DNA of 40,030 bases from Paenibacillus sp. S150 (GTDB taxonomy: Bacteria; Bacillota; Bacilli; Paenibacillales; Paenibacillaceae), in NCBI RefSeq assembly GCF_019352175.1, contig NZ_JACBYI010000054.1:1-40030 (forward strand), read 5' to 3'. The notes beneath the pieces were generated by a model that searched no databases, was not told the origin of the DNA, and worked only from the letters and a program-made list of their open reading frames with translations. The translations under genes were made by a program, and so were the position numbers. This document shows, one piece after another, positions 32,011 to 39,897 of the stretch. Numbering within the stretch: position 1 is the stretch's first letter; each line of letters begins with the position of its first letter.

Positions 32011-32115
32011 TAAGAAACTGCGACGAAATAAAGTACCGCTACATTGTTGACAAAACTCCCAAAACAATGGAGATTTTGTCAACAAAAGCGGATACTCATT
32101 TCCTCGCAGCTCCTA
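32011..32115. repeat. Long imperfect inverted repeat with about 48-bp arms
   Basis: The left arm (32011-32059) and right arm (32069-32115) match over nearly their whole length, including TGTTGACAAAA with TTTTGTCAACA and CTGCGACGAAAT with ATTTCCTCGCAG. Only about nine bases separate them. The spacer on each side is non-coding. It may be a MITE remnant or a structured RNA. Confidence 0.72.
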
Positions 32116-32213
32116 AGGGGAATGAAATTAATCTGGAGGGCACAGCAACCCAGACAACGGCCCGTTCACGGAGCGTCCACTCCAATAACTTACGTCTATC
32201 CTGCGCAAAATAA

Positions 32214-32300
32214 CCCCACAAAGTGGTGCCTTGGCTTCGATGATGACTCAGGTACTTTGCGGGGACCCCAAAACATATAAATTCTTATCTTTCAAGAAAG
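32214..32300 (+). repeat. Dispersed hairpin repeat, copy B (uninterrupted)
   Basis: CCCCACAAAGT pairs with ACTTTGCGGGG around an inner CCT/AGG pairing, so the unit folds as a long hairpin. It is followed by ACCCCAAAACATATAAATTC and then CTTATCTTTC, giving the empty site for the MITE at 31224-31377. A further small hairpin, GACGCC-TATC-GGCGTC, ends the block. Confidence 0.78.
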
Positions 32301-32365
32301 ACGCCTATCGGCGTCCTATAGAAGAATGCTGCTATTTCTCAGTGGGGAGGAGAAGAATCATTTAG

Positions 32366-32862
32366 CCGGCTTCAGGCGAATTCAAAGGTACTTCTGCCTT
32401 TGATTTCACCGTCCAGCCGACTTCAGGCGAATTCAAAGGTACTTCTGCCTTTGATTCCACCATCCAGCTGACTTTGGGCGAATTCAAAGGCATTTCTGCC
32501 TTTGATTCCACCATCCAGCCGACTTCGGGCGAATTCAAGGGTACTTCTGCCTCTGATTTCACCGTCCAGCCGGCTTCGGGCGAATTCAAAGGTACTTCTG
32601 CCTTTGATTTCACCGTCCAGCTGACTTTGGGCGAATTCAAAGGTACTTCTGCCTTTAGTTCCACCATCCAGCCGGCTTCTAGGAGAATCAAAGGTACTTC
32701 TGCCTCTGATTCCACCATCCAGCCGACTTCGGGCGAATTCAAGGGTACTTCTGCCTCTGATTTCACCGTCCAGCCGACTTCTAGGAGAATCAAAGGTACT
32801 TCTGCCTCTAATTTCACCATCCAGCCGACTTCGGGCGAATTCAAAGGTACTTCTGCCTTTAA
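32366..32862. repeat. 51-bp minisatellite, about 9.7 copies
   Basis: GGTACTTCTGCC and its variants recur every 51 bp from 32387 to 32846, ten times. Copies differ by a few bases; two carry CTAGGAGAATCAAAGG in place of GGGCGAATTCAAAGG. Because 51 is a multiple of three, long frames run through on both strands (17-residue periods), but none has a start with a ribosome site. The array lies past the metI terminator and is best read as non-coding variable DNA. Confidence 0.92.
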
Positions 32863-32892
32863 AACAGCAGCTCCCTCTCAGGAGCCGCTGCC
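32863..32892 (-). terminator. metI terminator
   Basis: CAGCGGCTCC, a TGAGA loop and GGGAGCTGCTG form a stem with one mismatch, followed by TTTT on the minus strand, 12 bp past the metI stop. Confidence 0.72.
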
Positions 32893-32904
32893 AAGTTTAT
32901 TATT

Positions 32905-34098
32905 CTATGCCAGCGTTTTGCCGGCAACTCCTTCTTCCAGCTCGGTCCGCGCGGCTTCAAGCGCTTGGCCCATATCCGCAATCAGATCCTCAGCATGCTC
33001 AATGCCGACGGAGAAGCGCAGCAGGCGGTCATCCACACCGACCGCATCGCGGATTTCCACCGGAATGTCGGCATGGGTCTGCACCGCCGGATAGGTCATC
33101 AGCGATTCCACGCCGCCAAGGCTCTCGGCAAAGGCAATCAGGCGGATATGGCGGAGCAGGGGCTCCACATATCTGGCATCTTTTACCTTGAAGGAGAAGA
33201 TTCCGGTATTGCCTGAGGACTGGCGCCGCTGGATCTCATAGCCGGGATGGTCCGGCAGTCCAGGGTGGAAGACCTCAGCTACCGCCGGATGCTCCAGCAG
33301 ATAGCGGGCCAGCGCCAGCGCATTGCTCTCGTGCCGCTCCATGCGCAGCGCCAGCGTCTTCATCCCCTTCATCAGCTGGTAGCTGTCATTCGGGGCAAGC
33401 ACTGCGCCCAGGGAATTGTGCAGAATGGCCATTTCCTCCGACAGCTCGGTGCCCTTGGTCACAATCAGCCCTGCCAGCACATCGTTATGGCCGCCCAAAT
33501 ATTTGGTCGCGCTGTGTACGATGATGTCCGCTCCCAGCTCCAGCGGCCGCTGGAAGAATGGTGTCAGCAGCGTATTGTCCACAATGGTGAGCAGCCCGTG
33601 CCGGCGTGACCACGTACAGACAGCTTCAATATCCGTTATCATCATCAGCGGGTTCGTCGGCGTTTCGATAAATACAGCCTTGGTATCCGGGCGCCGCACA
33701 GCCTCCAGCCCGTCCAGGTCATTCGTGTCCACATAGGAGGCGCTGATTCCGTATTTGGAGAGAATCCGCTCAAGCAGGCGGTAGGTCCCACCGTACAGAT
33801 CCAGCGAAACCACCAAATGGTCCCCTTGTCCGAATAAGGCGAAGACTGTCGTCAGCGCCGCCATTCCAGAGCTGCAGGCAAAAGCGGCATCCCCGGATTC
33901 CAGCTCTGCAGCCGCCTCCTCCAGCACCCAGCGGGTAGGATTCTTGGTACGGATATAATCAAACCCTGTGCTCTGGCCAAGTCTGGGATGACGGAATGCC
34001 GTCGCATTGTAAATCGGGTAATTCACCGCGCCCGTAGCGGGGTCCTCCTGTGAACCAATTTGCGCCAATCTGCTCTCAATCCTCAGTTTCTCATCCAT
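32905..34098 (-). CDS. metI: Cystathionine gamma-synthase / O-acetylhomoserine (thiol)-lyase MetI
   Basis: MetI joins O-acetylhomoserine with cysteine, giving cystathionine, or with sulfide, giving homocysteine. The 397-residue PLP enzyme has STGFDYIRTKNPTR, FACSSGMAAL, DLYGGTYRL, FIETPTNPLM, VDNTLLTPFFQRPLELGAD and the PLP lysine K199 in HSATKYLGGHNDVLAG, close to Bacillus MetI (373 residues). The C-terminal tail is about 15 residues longer. An AGGAGG site precedes the ATG. It follows metA by 51 bp, so metA-metI form a methionine operon under the SAM riboswitch. Confidence 0.93.
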   Translation of the reverse strand: MDEKLRIESRLAQIGSQEDPATGAVNYPIYNATAFRHPRLGQSTGFDYIRTKNPTRWVLEEAAAELESGDAAFACSSGMAALTTVFALFGQGDHLVVSLDLYGGTYRLLERILSKYGISASYVDTNDLDGLEAVRRPDTKAVFIETPTNPLMMITDIEAVCTWSRRHGLLTIVDNTLLTPFFQRPLELGADIIVHSATKYLGGHNDVLAGLIVTKGTELSEEMAILHNSLGAVLAPNDSYQLMKGMKTLALRMERHESNALALARYLLEHPAVAEVFHPGLPDHPGYEIQRRQSSGNTGIFSFKVKDARYVEPLLRHIRLIAFAESLGGVESLMTYPAVQTHADIPVEIRDAVGVDDRLLRFSVGIEHAEDLIADMGQALEAARTELEEGVAGKTLA

Positions 34099-34149
34099 TG
34101 CTGCTGCCTCCTAAATGTGGTGTAAGCGTAAAAGTATCCTCATCTATAT

Positions 34150-35079
34150 TTAAAAAACTAAATAATCGGCCATGTCTATATCGTAAGGGGTCTCCTGATA
34201 TACATAGTAATTAAGCCAATTAGAGAATAATAAGTTGGCATGGGCACGCCAGACAGCCGGCGGTGTGCGCTGCGGATCATCCTTAGGATAGTAATGCTTC
34301 GGAATGGCAATGTCCATCCCTTTGGCGATATCCCGGTCATATTCCCATTTTAACGAAAAAGGATCATATTCGGAATGCCCGGTCACAAAAATTTGCTTGC
34401 CGTCAAGCGTTGAAACCAGATATACTCCGGCTTCCTCCGATTCGGCAAGAATCTGCAGCTCGGGAATTGCAAGGATATCTTCACGCGAAACATCCGTATG
34501 GCGGGAGTGCGGAACATGGAAGACCTCGTCAAAACCGCGCAGCAGCTTTACGTTAGTATGGTTGAGGGTATGCGGAAAAACACCAAAGCATTTCTCGTCC
34601 AGATCGACCTTGCGCACGCCGAAGTGATGATACAATCCTGCCTGCGCCGCCCAACAGATATGCATGGTCGAGGTCACATTCTGCTTGCTCCACTCGAAAA
34701 TTTCTTTCAGCTCTTCCCAGTAGTTCACATCCTCGAATTCCAGCTGCTCCACCGGAGCGCCGGTTATGATCAATCCGTCAAAGCGGCGGTCGCTGATCTC
34801 GTCAAACGTTTTGTAAAAGCTCTTCAAGTGCTCCGCCGAAGTGTTCTTCGAGGTATGGGAGCTCGGGTGCAGCAGCACAACATCCACCTGCAGCGGCGAA
34901 TTCCCTACCAGACGCAGCAGCTGCGTCTCCGTGGTTTCCTTCGTAGGCATTAAATTCAGGATGGCGATGCGCAGCGGGCGGATATCCTGGTGGAAGGCCT
35001 GGCTTTCATCCATTACAAAAATATTTTCTCCGGACAATACTTCTTTGGCCGGCAGGCTGTCGGGAATTTTGATCGGCAT
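34150..35079 (-). CDS. metAA: Homoserine O-acetyltransferase MetA
   Basis: MetA activates homoserine with an acyl-CoA, the first committed step to methionine. The 309-residue protein starts MPIKIPDSLPAKEVL, as in other family members; the GTG four codons earlier overlaps the AAGGAG site, so the ATG at 35079 is chosen. Catalytic C142 (HICWAAQAG) and the His in VTGHSEYDP are present. E111 (APVEQLEF) is the residue linked to acetyl-CoA use; succinyl-CoA users have Gly there. So acetylation is predicted, which fits the neighbouring MetI. Confidence 0.95.
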   Translation of the reverse strand: MPIKIPDSLPAKEVLSGENIFVMDESQAFHQDIRPLRIAILNLMPTKETTETQLLRLVGNSPLQVDVVLLHPSSHTSKNTSAEHLKSFYKTFDEISDRRFDGLIITGAPVEQLEFEDVNYWEELKEIFEWSKQNVTSTMHICWAAQAGLYHHFGVRKVDLDEKCFGVFPHTLNHTNVKLLRGFDEVFHVPHSRHTDVSREDILAIPELQILAESEEAGVYLVSTLDGKQIFVTGHSEYDPFSLKWEYDRDIAKGMDIAIPKHYYPKDDPQRTPPAVWRAHANLLFSNWLNYYVYQETPYDIDMADYLVF

Positions 35080-35114
35080 TGCAGTTTCCACTCCTTCATT
35101 GATTATGAATATAA

Positions 35115-35301
35115 AAAAGACCCTTCTCGGTCGAGAAAGGTCATATATCTGCAGTCATATGCGCCTCTCTCATCTGTCAGAGAACTTGCCGGGCGGCCTG
35201 GACGGCTCACCATGCAAAGCTTCCGCAAGAATTAGCACCGTGCGTGTAAACGTCGGTTGCCGGGTTTCATCGGGCTAGTCCCTCCACCTGCTCTTGATAA
35301 G
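35115..35301 (-). promoter_or_regulatory. SAM-I riboswitch (S-box) with terminator, controlling metA-metI
   Basis: On the minus strand the S-box blocks appear in order: CTTATCAAGAGCAGGTGGAG, GGACTAGCCCGATGAAACCC, GGCAACC, GGTGCTAATTC and GATGAGAGAGGCG. A terminator hairpin, GACC-TTCTCG / CGAGAAGGGTC (35119-35142), with TTTTTT follows. S-adenosylmethionine binding would favour termination. Confidence 0.96.
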
Positions 35302-35435
35302 ATTTAGCAGTATTCAATTGAGAAAAAGTCACATAACGTTAAATGCTTTTCTTAAAAATTACTTTAAATCATGAACCTCCTTTTCGTCAAGTCCATACAA
35401 TGCTAACGGGTTCCAAAAAGCCTAAAGAATTTAGC

Positions 35436-35464
35436 TTGAAAGACCCATACCCGGGCGTTATACT
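35436..35464 (+). promoter_or_regulatory. Sigma-A promoter ahead of a small ORF and corA
   Basis: TTGAAA (35436-35441), 17 bp and TATACT (35459-35464) lie 50 bp before the small ORF at 35514. This is the only good plus-strand promoter upstream of corA. Confidence 0.65.
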
Positions 35465-35513
35465 AGACAAGTGTTTCACACCCTGCATGACGAAAAGAAG
35501 AGGTGAGAGAAGA

Positions 35514-35642
35514 ATGGAAGGCGACCCGAGTTCGCAGTTAAGCGTCCAGAACGAGCAACCACACAGGATTAACATCAGCTTGCCGGCGGCGGGAGCATTT
35601 CTTCTTCATGCCCTCGAACCGTCATTTGGCGCCACGGATTGA
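35514..35642 (+). CDS. Possible 42-residue small protein upstream of corA
   Basis: An ATG eight bases after an AGAGGTG site opens a 42-codon frame, MEGDPSSQLSVQNEQPHRIN and on to EPSFGATD. It has a short hydrophobic middle (ISLPAAGAFLLHAL) but no clear TM helix. A promoter precedes it and no terminator separates it from corA 86 bp later, so it may be a leader peptide or a partner of corA. I do not recognise the family. Confidence 0.38.
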   Translation: MEGDPSSQLSVQNEQPHRINISLPAAGAFLLHALEPSFGATD

Positions 35643-35728
35643 TTGTACCGCCGGCCAAGCTGATTTTTCCCTGTGCTTAAATTAGCACATCCCTGGAGAA
35701 GACCAGGGCCTAAGAGGAGTGAAATCAG

Positions 35729-36664
35729 ATGAAAATCCGGCTGGTGAACGCAGGGGTTTTTACACCTGTAGATGAGCTTGAAGAAACATTAACCGTCCCC
35801 GCTGAGGGATTTTATTGGATTGATGCGGATGTGGAGGATCTGGAGCTGCTTCAGCCTTTGTACAATCTGCATGATTTGGCCGTGGAGGACTGTCTCAGTG
35901 AGGAGGATCAGCGGCCGAAGATTGAAATTTACGAAAGCCATTATTTTATTGTGGTCAACAGTATCCGCTTTGATGATGAAGAGATTTTCCTCCGGGCGCT
36001 CAACGTTTTTCTGGGCCGACATTTCATTATCACGGTTACCAAGCAGAAGATTCATGAGCTGCGCGTGCTGAAGCCCATTCTGTGGGAGCAGGAGGTCAGT
36101 GAGCCGGACCGTTTCCTCTATCTGCTGATCGACCTTGTAGTAGATAATTATTTCTCCGTCGGCGACCGGATCGAAGCGCGGATCGAGAAGCTGGAAGAGG
36201 ATATTCTGATGCATACCAAGAAATCGCATCTGAGCGAGATCATCGGTCTGCGAAGCGAAATTCTCTGGCTGAAGAAAATGCTCGGCCCGCAGAAGGAAGT
36301 TATCAACACGCTCAACAAAAAAGACCTCCGCCTGATCGATGACCAGCTGCAGAAATATTTCAGCGACATTTATGAAAATGCGGTCAAGATCTCTGAAACC
36401 TTTGAAACCTACCGCGATCTCATGGGCAACTTGCGCGAAGCCTACCAGTCCAGCATCGCCAACCGTGCCAATGAGATCATGAGAGTATTTACCGCCATCA
36501 CCACGATATTCATGCCGCTGACCGTCATCACCGGTATTTATGGCATGAACTTTGACAATATGCCCGAACTCCATACCCGGTACGGCTACTATGGAGTTAT
36601 TGCCGTTATGGCTACGCTCGGCTGCGGGATGCTGTTTATTTTCCGCAAGAAGGAATGGCTATGA
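35729..36664 (+). CDS. corA: CorA-family magnesium/cobalt channel
   Basis: CorA forms a pentameric Mg2+ channel. The 311-residue protein has the N-terminal cytoplasmic domain (about 1-235), a long stalk helix rich in charged residues, then TM1 (about 252-271) ending in the GMN signature at residues 272-274 (ITGIYGMNFDNMPE), and TM2 (about 287-304) with the basic end RKKEWL. A GAGGAGTG site precedes the ATG. No M-box riboswitch is seen upstream; instead there are two short stems, GTGCT...AGCAC (35673-35688) and CCCTGG...CCAGGG (35690-35707). Confidence 0.95.
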   Translation: MKIRLVNAGVFTPVDELEETLTVPAEGFYWIDADVEDLELLQPLYNLHDLAVEDCLSEEDQRPKIEIYESHYFIVVNSIRFDDEEIFLRALNVFLGRHFIITVTKQKIHELRVLKPILWEQEVSEPDRFLYLLIDLVVDNYFSVGDRIEARIEKLEEDILMHTKKSHLSEIIGLRSEILWLKKMLGPQKEVINTLNKKDLRLIDDQLQKYFSDIYENAVKISETFETYRDLMGNLREAYQSSIANRANEIMRVFTAITTIFMPLTVITGIYGMNFDNMPELHTRYGYYGVIAVMATLGCGMLFIFRKKEWL

Positions 36665-36686
36665 ATATAAATGGACGAATAAGCAG

Positions 36687-36736
36687 GACGAAGGCCCCTA
36701 TGCCGCAGTATGGTAAGGAAGCCTTCGTCTTTTGGA
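36687..36736 (+). terminator. corA terminator
   Basis: A nine-bp perfect stem, GACGAAGGC (36687-36695) and GCCTTCGTC (36721-36729), is followed by TTTTGG on the plus strand. Confidence 0.8.
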
Positions 36737-36791
36737 TTGATTTCAAGCGGATTTGAGCAAAAAGATCCGGCTGTGCACAGGATTCCCGCGA

Positions 36792-37811
36792 TTATAAATT
36801 CGTCGCAATTCCTAACGAAGCCGCCTGCTCCCGCCGGTAACGGATGCGGATAAGCCGCAGGCGCTCATAGTAGATATCCAATCCTTCCGGAGGTGAGAAG
36901 GCTTCCCCATAGGCTTGGTAAAGCACTGGCTTCAGGAAGGTATCACCCAACAGCTCATAGGCGGCCCAAACACTCTCCTGCTCGCCGGATGATACGCCGG
37001 ACAGCTCAAGCGCAATAAGCTTCTCCGCGGAATAGCCTTCTCTTTCCAGCTCCTCTACAGCCTCAAGCACCTCCCGGCGGCTTGCTCCGCTCTGTACCTG
37101 CAGCTGCTCCATGCCAAGACCGTTCTCGATTCCCTGCAGTAAGGCCCTGCGCAGCCGCAGCCGTTCCAGCTGCTTCTTGTACTTCAGCTCCTTCTGCTTG
37201 TACTGCCAGGACACAAAGCTCTCCTTGTCAACGGCCTCATTCACCCAGTCCAGCGGAAAGCTGTGCGCCCTCTGAGCCGCTGCGGTGATGTTCAGCCAGT
37301 CCGCGCCGTATTGCGAGGCTTTGCCCTCGCCCACACCGGGAATCTGCAGCAGCTCCTCCGGTGTGCGGGGAAGAAAAGCGCTCAGCATCCGCAGCAGGCG
37401 GTTGCTGGCGAGAATATAAGGCGCCTTCCGTTCACTGGAGGCCTTGCCCCGGCGCCAGGTGCACAGCTCTTCATAAACGGATTCATTGCCATGCCGCTCG
37501 CTGAAATACTGCAGCTTGAGCTGCTCCTGATTGCGTCCGCCGGACAAGCTGTCTTCATCGTGAAAGGCGCCATCAATCAGCGGCCGGTAGCCATCCCCCA
37601 ACTTCACTGCCAGCTCATGGCGGTATACGCAGAGCATTTCATTCCAGGAGCCGCCCTCATACCACAAGCTGTCCCCCGCTTCCTGTGAGCCGGCGAAGTC
37701 GCGCCAGCCCAGGCGCCAGCTGCCTTCCTCTTCCCCTATCCAGAGCTGGGCGAACACCTCTTGGTCAACCCCCGACATTCTGGACAAACGGTTCATAAAT
37801 ACGATCTGCAT
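36792..37811 (-). CDS. HRDC-domain protein
   Basis: The 339-residue protein has an HRDC domain (about 115-180) with YEELCTWRRGKASSERKAPY, ILASNRLLRMLSAFLPRTPE and ELLQIPGVGEGKASQYG. HRDC domains bind nucleic acids and occur in RecQ helicases and RNase D. No helicase or exonuclease motif is present. The N-terminus (about 1-100) is a Trp-rich region of unknown fold. The C-terminus (about 230-330) is helical, with a helix-turn-helix-like GMEQLQVQSGASRREVLEAV. The start at 37811 has GGCAGGGA nearby. It resembles stand-alone HRDC proteins of Paenibacillus; role unknown. Confidence 0.8.
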   Translation of the reverse strand: MQIVFMNRLSRMSGVDQEVFAQLWIGEEEGSWRLGWRDFAGSQEAGDSLWYEGGSWNEMLCVYRHELAVKLGDGYRPLIDGAFHDEDSLSGGRNQEQLKLQYFSERHGNESVYEELCTWRRGKASSERKAPYILASNRLLRMLSAFLPRTPEELLQIPGVGEGKASQYGADWLNITAAAQRAHSFPLDWVNEAVDKESFVSWQYKQKELKYKKQLERLRLRRALLQGIENGLGMEQLQVQSGASRREVLEAVEELEREGYSAEKLIALELSGVSSGEQESVWAAYELLGDTFLKPVLYQAYGEAFSPPEGLDIYYERLRLIRIRYRREQAASLGIATNL

Positions 37812-37949
37812 CTCGATCCCTGCCTTTCTTGTCATACAGTATGCATGATCCCGGTGCTGACCGGATTTACTGCTGCACAGACAAATCCAGCACCAGGAAA
37901 TATAAGGACGTTATAAAGCTGTGAGGCCTATACCATCCTTACATTTGCA

Positions 37950-38048
37950 CAAAAAAGCACCTCTCCCACGAATTTCGTGAAAGAGGTGCTTCCTCTGAAA
38001 TGCTATACTGTTAATGCTAACAATACCCATATATTGAGAAACAGTCAA
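37950..38048 (-). ncRNA. Promoter-terminator unit: candidate short RNA or attenuator upstream of the HRDC gene
   Basis: On the minus strand, TTGACT (38048-38043), 17 bp and TATTGT (38025-38020) are followed, about 25 bases after the expected start, by a strong terminator hairpin: AGCACCTCT...AGAGGTGCT with an inner CGAAATTCG, then TTTTTT (37951-37990). The predicted transcript is about 65 nt. A TGTTA-GCAT-TAACA palindrome covers the start. No ORF fits in it. It could be a small RNA, or a leader that limits transcription into the HRDC gene 140 bp on. The remainder of 37812-38185 holds nothing else clear. Confidence 0.45.
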
Positions 38049-38185
38049 TCTCTTTTTGTACCCGGCAGAAAGATAAGGATAATGTATAACGCCAAGCGCA
38101 TATATTCCGCCCTGTAACAACGCGGCCCGCAGCGATATTTCATTCCTCGGTGATGCGCGAAGCGGCATGGGAGTCTTATATTTGA

Positions 38186-39067
38186 CTACTCCCGGTCCAG
38201 CGCCAGCTTGGCCAGTCCAAGCGCTCCGGACAGACCCGCATTGTCGCCGAGCTGAGGCGGAACAATATAGCTGCCGATGGCCTCATTAAGTGCAGGATGC
38301 TGCACATAGCCGCCCAGCAGCTCCTGAAGCTTGGCGTGGATCAACGGGAAAAGCTGGCTCTGCTTCATCACACCGCCGCCCATCACGATCTTCTGCGGCG
38401 ACAGAATCAGCACGTAATTCATCAGTGCATGCGCCAGATAGTGCGCCTCTATCGCCCAGGCCGGATGATCGGCAGCCAGCTCGCCTGCCGGTTTGCCAAA
38501 TCGGCTCCCGATAGCCGGGCCTGCGGCAAGGCCCTCAAGGCAATCTCCATGATATGGACAGAACCCTTCGTAGGTATCCTCCGGATGGCGGCGCACATAA
38601 ATATGCCCCATTTCAGGATGAGACAGGCCATGCACCAGCTTGCCTCCCACTACCGCACCGGCACCAATCCCCGTACCAACCGTGATATACAGGCAGCTGT
38701 CCAGCCCTTGGGCCGCGCCCCATTTATATTCTCCCAGCGCCGCACCATTCACATCCGTATCGAAACCGACAGGCACGGAAAAATGCCCGGCAACCGTTCC
38801 AACCAGATTATATTGTCCCCAGTGGGGCTTAGGTGTGGTTGTGATGTAGCCGTATGTCGGGCTGCCAAGCACCGGATCAATCGGCCCGAACGAGCCAATG
38901 CCGATCGCTTCCACATTTTTGCCGGTAAAATAGTCCAGCACAAGCCCCATCGTTTCCTCGGGTGTTGTCGTCGGAAAGCTGACGCGGTCCATAATCGAAC
39001 CGTCCTCCGTCCCAATCCCGCATACAAACTTTGTTCCCCCAGCTTCAATTGCTCCCAATACTTTCAC
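38186..39067 (-). CDS. ROK-family fructokinase (GmuE/YdhR-like)
   Basis: The 292-residue kinase phosphorylates fructose or a similar sugar with ATP. The start MKVLGAIEAGGTKFVCGIGT carries the phosphate-binding motif of ROK fructokinases. SFGPIDP, GFDTDVNGAALGE, YITVGTGIGAGAVV and the zinc-binding region HPEMGHIYVRR...GFCPYHGDCLEGLAAGPAI follow. The GTG at 39067 is chosen because AAGGGAGA lies eight bases upstream and homologues begin there; two ATGs upstream lack a good site. It has its own promoter. The real substrate may be fructose or mannose. Confidence 0.9.
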   Translation of the reverse strand: MKVLGAIEAGGTKFVCGIGTEDGSIMDRVSFPTTTPEETMGLVLDYFTGKNVEAIGIGSFGPIDPVLGSPTYGYITTTPKPHWGQYNLVGTVAGHFSVPVGFDTDVNGAALGEYKWGAAQGLDSCLYITVGTGIGAGAVVGGKLVHGLSHPEMGHIYVRRHPEDTYEGFCPYHGDCLEGLAAGPAIGSRFGKPAGELAADHPAWAIEAHYLAHALMNYVLILSPQKIVMGGGVMKQSQLFPLIHAKLQELLGGYVQHPALNEAIGSYIVPPQLGDNAGLSGALGLAKLALDRE

Positions 39068-39141
39068 TGCAGCAGTCTCCCTTCCCATCAACGTCAGGCC
39101 ACAGGCTGGCCATCCTTGTAATAAAGCGTTCTCTTGCCCCT

Positions 39142-39170
39142 ATTATACGTGTCCCGAAGATTTGTGACAA
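39142..39170 (-). promoter_or_regulatory. Fructokinase promoter
   Basis: On the minus strand, TTGTCA (39170-39165), 17 bp and a perfect TATAAT (39147-39142) lie 75 bp before the GTG start. Immediately upstream is a perfect 9-bp inverted repeat, AGCGGTTGA / TCAACCGCT, around 39170-39210, a possible operator. Confidence 0.72.
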
Positions 39171-39324
39171 GCGGTTGACATACTAAACCTGCATCAAAAT
39201 CAACCGCTGAAACCACAGCTGAAAATCCACTGCTTCTGTACCTGCCCATAAGCTCTGCGGGGATCATGCGGCTGTGCTCTGCGAACCTCTTGCAACGCAG
39301 CTGGCCCCGGGCCGGCTGGAGCGG

Positions 39325-39690
39325 ATCTGGGTATTACAAACTTATTGGCCTAACGCCGCAATATAGAGTAAATAGAGTGAACCATGAATTATAGCATGCC
39401 TCGGACTGGCTGGAACGAAACCAGGTATTACAAACTTACGTGTCCTATAGTCGCATTATAGAGTGAACCTGTGAATTAAAAGCTGGCCAGGACCGGCTAA
39501 AGAGGATTCAGGTATCACAGATTACATGTCCAACTGTCGCCATATAGAGTGAACCTGTGAATTAAATCCAGCCCCGGACCGGCTAAAGAGGATTCAGGTA
39601 TTACAAACTTACATGTCCAACTGTCGCCATATAGAGTGAACCTGTGAATTAAATCCAGCCCCGGACCGGCTAAAGAGGACCGAGGTAGAA
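39325..39690. repeat. Tandem repeats of about 87 bp, four copies
   Basis: GTATTACAAACTTAC and its variants begin at 39331, 39425, 39512 and 39598 (steps 94, 87, 86), each followed by a GTCGC-ATATAGAGTGAACC block and CCGGACCGGCTAAAGAGG or similar. The last two copies are almost identical, the first is the most diverged, so the array seems to grow toward the right. It is non-coding. Confidence 0.85.
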
Positions 39691-39760
39691 AAAGTAGACT
39701 TAATTCATGCCGCTCGCGCTGTTAAACCACCCGTAGTGGGAAAAAGTAAACTTAATCTGG
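39680..39760. repeat. Third locus of the roughly 24-bp motif family
   Basis: GGTAGAAAAAGTAGACTTAA and TAGTGGGAAAAAGTAAACTT lie 52 bp apart, nearly the same spacing as the motif pairs at 10492/10543 and 31635/31686. The sequence between them is not conserved with those loci, so the motif pair itself seems to be the repeated unit. Confidence 0.65.
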
Positions 39761-39897
39761 TCCAAGTACCCCTGCTGCAGCAAATCGGCTTAAATTTTAT
39801 ACGAAAAAAGGCTTTATCGCTTTACAGCTCGAAAGGATAATTGACTGTCAGAGGTCCTATCGTGGAACTTCATTTTTTTTAAAATGGTTATCCCGTG

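Noticed and set aside
32366..32862. CRISPR array
   Set aside because: The repeats are contiguous with no unique spacers and there are no cas genes.
32474..33094. 206-codon frame through the 51-bp minisatellite
   Set aside because: Open only because the period is a multiple of three, and it runs antisense into metI.
35643..35728. M-box (Mg2+) riboswitch before corA
   Set aside because: The spacer is far too short and lacks the conserved M-box blocks.
37911..38168. 85-codon minus-strand frame between fructokinase and HRDC genes
   Set aside because: It overlaps the promoter-terminator unit, has no ribosome site and would cross the terminator hairpin.
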